Part shown: positions 12,481 to 23,525 of the stretch, piece after piece
Position numbering within the stretch: position 1 is the stretch's first letter
Layout: each line of letters starts with the position of its first letter
Assembly (NCBI RefSeq): GCF_040712315.1
Contig: NC_134017.1
Coordinates: 81,828,548-81,892,547, forward strand
Reading direction: 5' to 3'
From: Castanea sativa
Taxonomy: Eukaryota > Streptophyta > Magnoliopsida > Fagales > Fagaceae
DNA length: 64,000 bases
The notes under the pieces: model-generated
Database searches by the model: none
Seen by the model: only the letters and a program-made list of their open reading frames with translations
What the model was told of the DNA's origin: nothing
Translations under genes and position numbers: made by a program

Positions 12481-13788
12481 CAATTCTAGTTTAGTTTCTC
12501 ATAGTGCAAATTCGCAAGCATAAATGAGCATGTATGTTAAATCATGTATCGAGTTCTTGTATGAAGAGAACAAAGGATATCTTTTGTACGCAACTATTAG
12601 TTGGTCTTTCAGTACAGTACCATTCAGCCACTATGGGATAATGTCATACTTTCACATGATAGTGAGGATGATACTTAACAAAGAGCATGGAGGTTCAAAC
12701 GAGTAATAAATGCTATGGACGATAATTTTTTTTCATTAACAATTTATTTTTGAGGTGACAAGTTGTGATTGGTGTTGTGCAATACTACTTTCATATTGAG
12801 TCAATCATTGATGCTATTTTTATTGTGCAATTTGTCACCCTGACAAGATACGAAAACAAATCGTGAAAAAGATGTGCAAATATACTGGTGGTGTCAACAT
12901 TGAATTTAGCCCTAATGAATCGTTCCCTTCTGCTGACATAGTTCTTAACTTTCTTGATCTCCATTTAGCCCAAACAAGCTATCATCAAAAAATTTGTAAC
13001 ACCAATTTTGCTCTTGTACCAATATTGAGGCTCAACGCTTCTGATTTGGAAAACTATTGGCACTGGAATGTTTCTACCCGAATATGTTTCAGTCAAACTT
13101 TACACTTCCATATTTCACGACTTCTCATTTTCCATTCAAGATTTTTCATTTTTGTGCTCCAAGCCATTTGAATTGTAGCTTTTTTGAAAAATTTTCTGAT
13201 GACATCCTGATTACGTCAATTTGATGTTTGTTTGATACAATCATACAGAAAGTCAAAATTTTTTGACACTGGACTAAAATTTTGCAATATCTCGCTTGAT
13301 TCAAGCTCGATTACTTCTTGAAAGTAGTTAAATTGAGAGAAATTTCACATTTTTTTTAAATTTATTTCGTGTGGAACGAAATTTACTTTGATTAGATGGT
13401 CAAATTGGTTAAACTTGATCAAAATTAGGGCCTGACCTTAAATTTACGAAATTCATCATTCCAATGATTGATTGAGGTAAATTGGCTCAGTTAAGGCTTA
13501 GTCAATGTTGATCAAATCTAGTCAAAGTTGTCCGAAGTTAATAAAAACTGGGATTTGACTGTAAATTTATGAAAATCTTTGATCTAACACTTAGTTGGTG
13601 TTAGTGGGCTCAATTAATATAACTTTTTAAAGCTCTAGGGAAAAATAATCAATTTTTTTCCTGAAAAATTAGAGGGCATTCAGTATTGATAGTTGTTCAT
13701 TCTTTATCTAACATATCATTGGAATAAGATGTGTTTGACAAAGAATGAGAGACAATATTTTGCCTCTCCTTATTGTGCAAATGATCAC
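12481..13788. other. intergenic DNA with a weak duplicated block
   Basis: No gene supported. From about 13390 to 13625 two loosely similar blocks of about 100 bp follow each other, sharing words such as CTGACCTTAAATTTACGAAA / TTGACTGTAAATTTATGAAA and GGCTCAGTTAA / GGCTCAATTAA. This is probably old repeat DNA. The frame at 12863-13171 has no recognisable motif. Confidence 0.5.
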
Positions 13789-14365
13789 TAATAAAGATAA
13801 TTTTGTAGTTAAACCATAATGAGAAAAAAAGGCGACGAACCCAATGATTTTGTCGGCAGCGCTTGCCACAAGTGACTGTATCATGAAGTCTACAGCTTCA
13901 CAACGGCTGACGACCCTAATAAAGGGACGACTCGGTAGGCTAACGAGAACAAGATGAAGATGGTAAGCAAACCTCCATCTATAGCCTTACTTGATTTTCC
14001 ACGCATACGTGTATAAGGAGAGTTCTTGTGCCACATGCTTAACTTTAATCAAGGAGACTCCTATAAGGAAAGGAACTCTAGGAGATATACAAAATCCAAG
14101 AGGTTCTTTCTTGGAAGGAAAAGACTTCTTGGCCAAGGTACGGATGTCAACCCCACACTACTATAAATACCCCCAAAACCCTCATAAATCAAGGTACACA
14201 TAATTCACCTCAGCTCTGCTACTCTAGAGTTGTGAATAACTGTTAGAAGGTATTTGGCTGGTACCACACCGGTACTCCTCTTAAGGTCTTCAGCTTTTGT
14301 GTTGTGCAGGCTCTCTATCGGGAGCACGTGAAGACTGTGTGACTTACTGACGATTTTCAACATCA
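13789..14365 (+). repeat. 5' LTR of the Tat-type element
   Basis: Nearly collinear with 23526-24151. It begins TAATAAAGATAATTTTG, where the other LTR has TGATAAGGATAATTTTG, and ends CAACATCA. A TATA box (ACTATAAATACC) lies at about 14160. It is shorter than the 3' LTR because that copy holds an extra repeat of a GCTGACGACCCTAA segment and a small insertion. Confidence 0.9.
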
Positions 14366-14366
14366 T

Positions 14367-14388
14367 TAGTTGGCTGTTCGTGGGAATC
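14367..14388 (+). other. probable primer-binding region of the Tat-type element
   Basis: Directly downstream of the LTR end the sequence TAGTTGGCTGTTCGTGGGAA occurs where the tRNA primer site must lie. It resembles the TTGGCGCC..TGGGAA sites of plant gypsy elements, but it is mutated and the tRNA was not identified. Confidence 0.4.
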
Positions 14389-14457
14389 TTTAACGACTTG
14401 TAAAGTTGTGCTATCACCTCCTGGACAAAGAGTTGCATGGTACTCACTCGCTCGATG

Positions 14458-15385
14458 ATGACCACCAACAATGTTCAAGGAGATGAACCACGCACGACGG
14501 TGCTCAAGAGGCAAGTCCAAACTCTAGTCGCCGCTATGGAACGCCTCACCAAACAGAACCAAGATTTGGAAGAACAATTGCGCCAAAGGTATGCGGGCGC
14601 TAACACCTAGGAGAAAGATTAAGAAGGAACTAACGTGGAGAGAAGGAACTAGGAAGGGACGGAAGGTAGCAATGCCCCAAGCAAGCCGGAATGACAGGAC
14701 ACGAGCTGGCCATTTGTCACCGAAACCGTCTCACCTCACATAGTCGCTGAGATGTAGATGATGAAGGAGTGAATGGACTGCATGATGAACGCCCTCAAAG
14801 GACGGGTGTCCAGCGATCTTGATGACCTGGGTCTAGCGAATTGACTCGGCATTCACAGCGTCCGTTAGTTCATTCCCCCTTCCACGAAAGTTTCGTATGC
14901 CGCAGGTAGAAAGCTACGATGGGTCCAAGGATCCTTTAGATCACTAAGAGTCTTTCAAGACCCTGATACACCTTCAAGGGGTGCCAGACGCAATCATGTG
15001 CAGAGCCTTCCCCACCACGCTGAAAGGACCCGTAAGGATCTGGTTCAGTAGGCTGACGCTTAACTCCATTGGTATTTTCAAAGAGTTAAGCACCCAATTT
15101 GCCTCACATTTCATCGAGGGGCACAAGTATAAGAAATCCACCGCATGCCTGATGAACATTATGCAGTGGGAAGACGAGACGTTGAGGTCTTACATAACTC
15201 GTTTTAACAAGGAGGCCCCCTCGATCGATGAAGTAGAAGACAAGATACTCGTAACAGCATTCACCAATGGGTTGTGGAAGGGAAAGTTCCTATTTTCCTT
15301 ATATAAGAACGACCCGAAGACCATATTAAAGGTGCTTTATAGGGCGACCAAATACATGAACGCGGAAGATGTACTACTGGCTTGA
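14458..15385 (+). pseudogene. retrotransposon gag (capsid), broken
   Basis: Starts with ATG at 14458, giving a coiled-coil-like N terminus (LKRQVQTLVAAMERL), but stops within about 50 codons. The capsid part is open in another frame at 14981-15385. It shows the Retrotrans_gag pattern (FPTTLKGPVRIWFSRL, then WEDETLRSYITRFNKE). The capsid packages the element RNA in the cytoplasm. The change of frame and the stop codons between the two parts show decay. The capsid domain is recognised with good confidence. Confidence 0.8.
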
Positions 15386-16402
15386 GAAGAGAAGCCCAAA
15401 AAAAGGGACAGACAGGAAGATGCATGATCGGACAGGGGGCGGAAGATGGCTAGAACTGGAGAACAATAGGAGGACTGACGCTCCAAAACACCCACGGGAA
15501 AATTCATAAGCTTCACCCCACTGACTGTCCCAATTGACCAAGTACTGATGCAAATTAAGGATGAAGGAGCCTTGACCTTTCTCGGCAAGTTGAAGGGAGT
15601 TCCTAACAAGAGGTCAAGGGACAAATATTGTTGTTTTCATTGTGATCACGCCCACGACATAGTTGACTGCTATGACCTGAAGCAACAAATAGAAGCTCTT
15701 CTTAGACAAGGAAGGTTACAGAGGTTCGTTAGCAAGGAAAAAACAAACCCACCGCAGGAACAAGCTCCTCGACGGGAGAATAAGCGCCCCAGACCGCCCA
15801 TAGGAGATATAAGAATGATCGTAGGAGGCACTGCGACTGCTGGGTCATCAAAAAAGGCCCATAAGACTTACCTCAAGATGGTTCAGAACATCCAGTTGAC
15901 GAGTTTCATACCCAAGATGGTGCAGGTCAACAACCTTCTCATTGGATTCTTGGAAGAAGATGCACGATGTCTTCACCACCCACATGATGATGCACTCGTC
16001 GTCACCATACAAGCAGGAGACTATAACATGCACCAGGTTCTGGTTGACAATGGTAGCTTGGCTGACATCCTCTACTACCCCGCATTCTAGCAGATGGGGA
16101 TTGGTAGGGAGCGACTAGTTCCAACTAACACTCCACTCGTCATCTTTGGAGGGACGAGGGTATTCCCCCTTGGTGTCGTCACTTTAGCTCTAATTGTAGG
16201 TGACTATCCTCAGCAAGTCACTAAGGATATAACATTCCTCGAGGTTGATTGCTCGTCGGCGTACAACGCCATCATCGGACAGCCTACCCTCAATTCATGG
16301 AAGGCTATAACCTTTACCTACCATTTGATGACAAATTCCCTACTAACTATGGAGTGGGGGAATTGTGAGGAGATTAGGTGGCTACACGCAAGTGTTACGT
16401 AG
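15386..16402 (+). pseudogene. gag C terminus (zinc knuckle) and aspartic protease, broken
   Basis: The frame at 15548-16090 contains a zinc-knuckle-like Cys/His cluster (CFHCDHAHDIVDC, spacing C-x2-C-x3-H-x4-C) that would bind nucleic acid. It is followed by an aspartic protease core, VLVDNGSLADIL. The catalytic triplet reads D-N-G rather than D-T-G or D-S-G. To my knowledge Asn at this position recurs in plant Tat-like elements, so it may be ancestral rather than damage. After a stop at 16090 the protease continues from 16094 with the flap and second half (AYNAIIGQPTLNSWKA). A frame change occurs at about 16320, before RT. Confidence 0.8.
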
Positions 16403-16641
16403 CTATGATGGAAATGGATGACCACCTTTAGGCCATGAGCATAGAAGAACATCGGACGGTGACAGAGCCCGTTGAAAGACTCGAGGATATACATCTTGAC
16501 AATTCCAGACCAGAACGAACAACCAAGATCGGCACCCTTGCAGACCCGATGGTTCACTAAGCACTCACAACTTTCCTCAAAGAAAACTGGGATGAATTGG
16601 CTTGGAGCCATGAAGACATGCCAGGAATCGACCAATCAGTT

Positions 16642-17920
16642 ATGGTGCACAGGTTGAATGTGTTGCCTTCCTTTCCACCCGTCCATCAAAAGAAACAGGT
16701 GTTCGCCCAAGAGAGAGATTGGGCTGTGGCAGAAGAAGTCTGCAAGCTGTAAGAGGCAGGTTTCATTAGGGAATTTTATTACCCTTATTGGTTGGTGAAC
16801 GTTGTGATGGTCAAGAAGAGCAGCGGAAAATGAAGGATGTGCGTAGACTTCACAAACCTAAACAAAGCGTGCCCTAAAGATAGCTACCCCCTCCTGCGGG
16901 TCGACCTCCTGGTGGACTCTACGGCTCAACACCAGCTGCTAAGCTTCATGGACGCATTTTCAAGATACAACCAAATCCAAATGGACGAAGCTGATCAAGA
17001 GAAGACTTCATTCATAACTAGCCAATGCCTTTTTTGTTACAAGGTCATGCCATTCGGTTTAAAAAACGCAGGCGCAACATATTAGAGACTCATGAACAAG
17101 ATGTTTGCATGGCAGATTAGGAGGAATGTCTAGGTATATGTTGACGACATGCTAGTGAAAATTCGAAGGGAAGGCGATCACTTGGAGGATCTTAGAGAAA
17201 CCTTCGACACTCTTCGTTCTTACAACATGAAGCTTAATCCAGGCAAGTGTGCCTTTGGAGTAACGACAGGAAAATTCTTAGGATACATGGTGTCTTAAAG
17301 AGGTATTGAGGCTAACCTAGACAAGATCCGGGCTATATTAGAAATGGCTCCTCCTAAAAATGTAAAAGAAGTACAAAGCCTTAATGGCAAGATTGCCGCG
17401 CTTAATAGATTCGTATCTAGAGCGACGGATAAATGTCTACTGTTCTTCCTTATACTGAAGAGGTCTTTTGAGTGGATGACCGAATGTCAGAAGGCATTCA
17501 AGGACTTGAAGGGCTACCTCGCTTCACCACTGCTGCTGAGTCCCTCACAACCGGGAGAAGAATTGTTTCTCTATTTGGCTGTCTCCTCGGCTGCCGTCAG
17601 TGCGACCTTGGTTAGAGAAGACGACAAGGTACAAAGGCCAGTATACTACACCAGTCGAGTGCCTCATGGTGCAGAAGAAAGGTACCCTCCAATGGAAAAG
17701 CTCGCCTTCGCTCTAGTCACAGCTGCCTGTAAGCTCAAACTATGCTTCCAAGCCCATACGGTGATCGTTCTAAATGACAAGCCCTTACAGCGAGTGATGA
17801 ACAGTCCTGAAACTGCTGAACGTATGGTGCTGTGGGTGATAGAGTTGAGTGAATTCGACATACAATATCGTCCATGTATTTCCATCAAGGGGCAGGTGGT
17901 CACTGACTTCATTGCGGAGT
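16642..17920 (+). pseudogene. reverse transcriptase and first RNase H, broken
   Basis: RT motifs are collinear in one frame with stops: CVDFTNLNKACPKDSYPL (fingers), FMDAFSRYNQIQM (first catalytic Asp), VMPFGLKNAGATY, then YVDDMLVK, the second catalytic motif, at about 17137-17160. The connection and first RNase H follow from 17344 (QRPVYYTSRVPHGAEERYP, then KLAFALVTAA). Three or more stops interrupt it (for example at about 16831, 17083, 17131 and 17296), mostly at positions where one transition from TGG, CAG or CGA would explain them. Confidence 0.88.
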
Positions 17921-17940
17921 TCACTAATGCGGAAGGCCAA

Positions 17941-18453
17941 GGGGCAGAATATCCCCAATGGAACATATACATGGATGCATCGTCCAATAGACAAGCTAGT
18001 GGAGCAGGCGTTGTTCTTCAATCTCTAGAAGGCGACGAGATCGAATGCATGGTCTGTCTCGACTTCCTTACAACTAACAACGAAGCAGAGTATGAAGCCC
18101 TAATAGCGGGGCTAGATCTCGCCAACGTAGTAGGGGTTGCGAATATGGTTATCCATTGCGATTCCCAGGTTGTCACAAACCAAGTGAATGGTGATTATGA
18201 GTGTAAGGGTGAAAAGATGAAGAAGTACTTGGAGCAAGCAAAGAGAAGGGTAAGTGAGTTACAGGCCAAGATAGTCCAAATTCCAAGAGGAGAGAACAAG
18301 CAAGCTGACCGTCTTGCCAAGGCCGCATCGGTAGAATGCATGATCACCCCCGACAAGGTACTCTCTTTTATTCAGCTCTCACCATTGATAGATTTCGTCG
18401 ATGTCCAGGAGATAGGTTTTGAAGGCAATTGGACCACCCCTTTAATCTCTTAG
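17941..18453 (+). pseudogene. second (archaeal-type) RNase H domain of the Tat element
   Basis: In the same open frame as the first RNase H (17344-18453). It shows the four acidic positions of an RNase HI fold: Asp in IYMDASSN, Glu in NNEAEYEALIAG, Asp in IHCDSQVV, and Asp in ENKQADRLAKAA. A second RNase H after the first is the defining feature of the plant Tat lineage; it probably supplies an extra nuclease activity during reverse transcription. This segment is undamaged apart from the final stop. Confidence 0.88.
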
Positions 18454-18559
18454 TTAAAAGACGGCACGTTGCCTAACGAGAGGGAAGCAGCAAGAAAGCT
18501 AAAGGTCTAATCAGCGTGATTCATCTTGATAAAGGACGTCCTGTATAAGAGGGGTTTCT

Positions 18560-19545
18560 CTCGATCGTACTTAAGATATTTAGGCCCCGCAAAGGCAGAT
18601 TATGTCATGAGAGAAGTACGCGAAGGAATCTGCGATAATCACTCAAGGCCGTGGTCATTGGTACATAAATTGATTTAGGCAGGATACTACTAATCGACTA
18701 TGTAGAAGGATGCCCAAACTTATGTTAAAGTCTGTGACAAATGTCAAAGTTTCAGCAACATCATCAGACAACCAACGAAAGAGCTGACCCCAATAACGGC
18801 ATCGTGGCCTTTTGCTTAATGGGGACTGGATATCATGGGCCAATTCCCAATAGCAGTAAGGCAGCTGAAGTTCCTAATAGTCGGTATAGACTATTTCACC
18901 AAATGGGTGGAAGCTGAAGTCCTGTCCACCATCACTGAGAAGAACGTACGAAATTTTGTTTGGAAAAATATAATTTGTAGGTACGGAATCCCTAGGGTCT
19001 TGGTCTTGGACAATGGAAAGCAAATTGACAATGACTCCTTCAAAGACTTTTGCTCACAACTAGGAATCAGGAACCACTACTCCTCCCCTGCCCATCTTCA
19101 AGCCAACGAACAAGTTGAAGTCATGAACCGATCCTTACTTCGAATCATCAAGACTCGGCTTGAGGGGGAAAAAGGCGTATGGCCAGAAGAGTTGCCCAGC
19201 GTCCTATGGGCGTACCTAACGACGACTAGAACCCCAACAGGAGAGACTCCATTTCGACTAGCAGACGGGAGTGAAGCGGTCATCCTAGCTGAAGTCGGAC
19301 TCACAAGCTACAGGGTGGACAATCACAATGAGGAGAGGAACGACGAAGCCGTACGTCTACAGCTTGATCTAGTTGATGAGGTCAGGGCGACAGCTAAACA
19401 GAGACTCGCGCAATACCAGGACCTCATGACCAAACACTACAACTCTCACGTCAAGCACCAAGACTTTAAAATTGGAGACCTCATTTTGAGAAAAGTGATG
19501 GGCGCTGCCAAAGATCCCACACAAGGAAAGCTCGACCCAAACTAG
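18560..19545 (+). pseudogene. integrase of the Tat element, broken N terminus
   Basis: The zinc-binding N terminus (EGICDNHSRPWSL, then CDKCQSFS) is interrupted by stops. The catalytic core is open from 18835. The D,D,E residues are Asp in the DIMGQF segment (just upstream, after a stop replacing a residue), Asp in VLDNGKQ, and Glu in ANEQVEVMNRSLL. The C-terminal part ends GDLILRKVMGAAKD, the usual GDLVLR motif. It would insert element cDNA into the genome. It is non-functional as read, because of upstream stops. Confidence 0.88.
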
Positions 19546-19857
19546 GAAGGACCTTACAGAATAACGTATGGCTAAGGAAGGACACCTACCACTTAGAGAC
19601 ACTTGACGGGCAGAAACTGCGCCACCCATGGAATGCCGAGCATCTCAAAAAGTACTATTAGTAGAAAACAGCATGAAGAACGCTACTCCACATTCTCAGT
19701 CTATTTCCTTTAGTCATTTATCTTAGTTTACTTTTGCCTACAGTACTTTTCAAACCCAAAGGGCTAAAGTTTATTCGTTTTGGAACAATTTTCTACTTAT
19801 ATATGCATTCATCATAATAAGAGGAGTTTATTCAAAAACGACTGGCGCATTTGTTGT
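19546..19857 (+). other. end of pol and spacer of the Tat element
   Basis: The last pol residues (GPYRI, then LDGQKLRHPWNAEHLKKYY) can be read to about 19660 across a stop and a frame change. The rest is spacer with no feature seen. Confidence 0.6.
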
Positions 19858-20390
19858 GTGGACGAATTTATCATTAAGTCCACTAAGTAGATGACTTTAT
19901 TATTAAGTCCAAGTGGACGACCTTATCACTAAATCCACAAAGTGGACGAGACTACTGCTAAGTCCGCAAAGTGGATGAACTTATCACTAAGTCTACAAAG
20001 TGGACGAGTCTACTGCTAACTTTGCAAAGTGGACGAACTTATCACTAAATCGACAAAGTAGATGAGTCTACTGTTAAGTCCACAAAATAGAAGAACTTAT
20101 CACTAAGTCCACAAAATGGACGAACTTATCACTAAGTCCATAAGGTGGACGAGTTTACTTGTAAGTCCACGAAGTGGACGAAATTGGCACTACGTCCATA
20201 AAATGGAAAAACTTATCACCAGTTTACAAACTAGACAAATTTAATATAAAGTCCACAAAGTGGATGGGTTTATTAAGTCCACAAAGTGGATAGGTTCATT
20301 ATAACGTCCACTAAATGGACGAGTTCATTACAAAACTAACAAAATGAACGAATTTATTAGAATCCACAAAGTGGATGAGTAGTCAACTAA
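19858..20390. repeat. array of short hairpin units inside the Tat element
   Basis: Consecutive diverged units of roughly 30-37 bp have the consensus AAGTCCACAAAGTGGACGAn followed by a TTATCACT or TCTACTGCT spacer. Each unit contains an inverted repeat GTCCAC-aaa-GTGGAC, so the array could fold into a row of small hairpins on either strand. It lies exactly between the end of pol and the 3' end of the antisense gene. Confidence 0.88.
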
Positions 20391-20692
20391 AAGAAAGCTG
20401 ACACCATTATCCGTAAGCTGATGGATCCATGATGAGTACCCAAAATGATGGGTTGAAATCAATAAAGAAGACGAGCCTAAGGACAACCTAAGTAGACGGC
20501 TTCACCTATATTTCACTAAGTACCCTGGCGTACAAGTGCAAGATAAACGCACACATGCCCAAAGTAACGTATAAATATTGAAAATGATGAACAAAAAGTG
20601 ATTTTTACAAGCAAAAGTCCAAAAACAAGCGGGCGTCAAACACTGTCTGGAATTAGCTTACATTTTACAATAAAGAAAGAAGAAGCTTAAGT
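20391..20692. other. spacer between hairpin array and antisense gene
   Basis: About 300 bp without a recognised feature. It would contain the 3' end of the antisense transcript. Confidence 0.5.
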
Positions 20693-23056
20693 TCATGGAA
20701 CCGGGGGGTCTTGAGACTTTTCTTCACCCTTTGGAAGAAGGGCCTGGATGCTTGGAGTGGAAGGATCTTTAGCATTAAGGTCTTCAATATAAGGATTGGC
20801 TGACGGAGTCAAGGTAACGGGCATGTCCATGGCAGGCTGGGCAAGGACGATGCTATCATCTTTTGGGTTCGCCTCAAGCTTAGTGGCATCATCACTTACC
20901 TCAAAGATGGTATCGCCCACAAGAGTCGACGGTAGAGGCTCGTCCATAGTGACTTTGGATAAATCCAAGTCAGGGTAGACGGACTTGACCTGCTTTAGGC
21001 AGTCCTCAAACCCGTCATTGTAGTAGACGGCATAAGCGTCTATAAAGGTCTACGAATCCTTAAATTCTGCCACGGCGTTGCTCTTGGCCGTCTCCACCTG
21101 CCTTGAAAGAGCCTTCAACTCTTTTTCTATCGTTTCTTTAGCCTTTTGTTCCTTTTTCCTCTGATGACCCTCCTCCTCCAGCTCTCTTGTTAGCTCCTTC
21201 ACTTTCTGATGAAAATCACGGATAGCATCCTTGCATTGCTTTTGGGTGTCAGTCAGGTTCTTGATGCACGTATGCAGACGGGTGATCACTCCCTCCTTAG
21301 CGATGCCCCTATCTTGCAAAGCCTTCATACGAACCAGTGCTTGTGCAACGAAAACACCGTCAGTAATGCAAAAAAGAAGAAGAAATGCTAATGAAGAATA
21401 AAGTGACATATCCAGGAAAGGTCAAAGAGGCCTAACGCCCCTAACTCTTCCGTCGCTTGCTCGGCACAAGGATCTAATTCCTCACTCTTGAGGACGAACT
21501 CCATCACCTCAACAGCATAGTCCTTGTGGGTAAGAAGGCGACGGACAGGTTCCTAAATGACGGGGCTAGACGACGTCATTAACCCCTTGCTCGCTCCATG
21601 ACTCAGCTTCAGGGGCAATGTCTTCTTGGGGTGCTTGTCCTTAGGGATGACAGTGGCTTTCTTGGAGGGACATTCGTCCTTCCGTCAGCTTTTCTTTTGT
21701 TAGCCATCTTCCCAACGACTTTAGGGGCTATCGAAGACGTTCCCTCCCTTTTTGCTTTCTTCTCCTCTTCCTTCCTCTTGGTAGCAGTAGCCTGAACCCT
21801 TTGCCTAGTTGCCTCCATTTTTGCGGAAGATGAGAAGCGAGAATTAGAACAGGAGAAAACGATGAAAGCAAAAGAGACGGGAGAAATTAAGGGATGCATG
21901 CGTCGACGGGAGTAGGCATTTAACCTACAAGCTTCCGGCGTCAGCTCTGGACCTCCACAGTATAAATGTAAAGCGTTGAGTGTAATTAGGTCTCGACACT
22001 TCCGCTCGTCCAACGAGATGACTGCTACCAGACGGATAAAGTCCTCTTGTTCCGTTATGATATGTGGACGAATGCTAGCTAAAAAGAAAAGTAGACAGTG
22101 CTAGAAGTTTGAAATGAATGGACTAAGTAAAGAAGAAGACGGGATCAACCTAAGTCCTTGACATAAGCCCAAGTGCTGTCAAAACTGTAGGGCATCGACT
22201 CCCACTCTTCCTGACGACACACCCAGTTCGTCCCTTCGACAAAAAAGTACCTACCCTTCCAATTCCTATTTGAATCGGGCATATTTGACGCCAACTTTAG
22301 CTCTTTTTTCCTTATTGCGAAATGGTATATCCCCTAGGAAGAGGAGATATGCTGGGGTCGGTAGTACCAAAAGAACTCGTCAAGGGTTAACTAATAGTTC
22401 CTGCCACTTAGAAGACCCCACAAGATCTCATCCCCAATAAATATCAGCCAAGCATTGGGGGCAATCTAGTTGACGAATAAACCCAAAAAATTAGCTAGCT
22501 GTTGATGAAGTGCTGTCAGCGGCAGCCTCAATCCTGCTGCGAACATAGCATTGTACATGCCAACGTCCGTGGTTTACCCAGAATAACATTTCTCGCCCTC
22601 CTTAGGAAGACGGATTGAGATGTCGTCTAGAATTTGGTAACGGGTACGTAAATTATTGAAGACATTGACTGGCATCATAGGTAAGAATTCATTGACGGTC
22701 TATTTCTTGGGTAGAATGAAAGGACGGTCATTCTTAGGGACTCCCAAGGTGCTTTCTAAGACCTCCTCACGACCGTCGTCTGCACCCCCGTCACCCACTC
22801 TCTCCCCTTCCTCTTTACCAATCTTTTTGTCTCCGTCACTTATTCTTTCTTCTTCCCTTTCATCATCCTCGTCTTCGGCCTCACTCCCCTCACCTTCTCT
22901 ACAACTCTCCACTTCCTCGTCAGAAGAATGGGCTGACATTTCCCTCTCTAACGACCAGGAGAAGCCCTCCTTAGGCTCACGACCTGATCGGAAGACCTCG
23001 TCATAACCCGTTCCCTCGCGGATTAATGATTGTTCACTCGTCGCCTCTCTAGACAT
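20693..23056 (-). pseudogene. antisense cargo gene of the Tat element, multi-exon, decayed
   Basis: Read on the minus strand from ATG at 23056-23054. The first segment is acidic (SSDEEVESCREGEGSEAEDEDD), to about 22700. Next is a folded-looking domain with stops (MYNAMFAAGLRLPL, PNAWLIFIGDEILWG, YYRPQHIS, WKGRYFFVEGTNW) to about 22150. Then a short exon (LYCGGPELTPEACRLN, 22013-21930), a basic Lys/Arg-rich segment (21820-21609) and a coiled coil at 21409-21050 (KELTRELEEEGHQRKKEQKA). The end is an acidic tail at 20968-20693. Breaks between segments look like introns. Similar hypothetical proteins are, from memory, common in woody-plant genomes and linked to retrotransposons. The function is unknown. 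It has no similarity to gag or pol domains that I can see. Confidence 0.65.
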
Positions 23057-23330
23057 TTGACTACCTATAAACAACAAATTCATTCTAAGAACCTAAGTTG
23101 ACGACCTCACTATAGAGTCGACTAGCTAGAAAAATAAAAATAAAAGGTAGAATAAAAGGAAAGAGAACTTACAGATGGGCGATTCCTTGGAAAAAGGGAC
23201 GGTCCTAGGAAGTTGACAGCAACGAAGATGACGAGGCCAAGAGGTTGACTGATGAAAGGAGTTCAGAAAGCGACGGTCTCTTTCTCTCAAAATCAACAAA
23301 GGATGAAAAGTTAGAAATGAGAGAGGAGGT

Positions 23331-23346
23331 GAAATATATATAGGCA
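23331..23346 (-). promoter_or_regulatory. candidate TATA box for the antisense gene
   Basis: On the minus strand the sequence reads CCTATATATATTTC, about 280 bases upstream of the antisense ATG at 23056. It is a strong plant TATA-like motif inside the retrotransposon and independent of the LTR promoter. Confidence 0.45.
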
Positions 23347-23510
23347 AAGAGGGCACGGAAGACGAAGTGACACGCTCGTCCAGAAACAGAGCCAATCAGT
23401 TCGTGCCACGTGTCCAAGCATTTAATGAAGGCGGCTTGAGGTATCACACATGAATGACCTTCCTAACGGTGTGTACTCCACAACCTGTTAGCCAAAGCTG
23501 ACAAGGCTAT

Positions 23511-23525
23511 GGAGTAGGGGGTAGC
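23511..23525 (+). other. polypurine tract of the Tat element
   Basis: GGAGTAGGGGGTAGC sits directly before the TG of the 3' LTR at 23526. This is where the plus-strand primer for reverse transcription is expected. Confidence 0.75.

Noticed and set aside
12863..13171. 102-residue plus-strand open frame
   Set aside because: No motif, no codon or context support, in AT-rich intergenic DNA.
14974..15624. minus-strand frames over gag
   Set aside because: Shadows of the plus-strand capsid and zinc-knuckle region, which show clear family motifs.
22656..23006. 116-residue Ser/Pro-rich plus-strand frame
   Set aside because: Shadow of the acidic minus-strand segment of the antisense gene; low complexity only.
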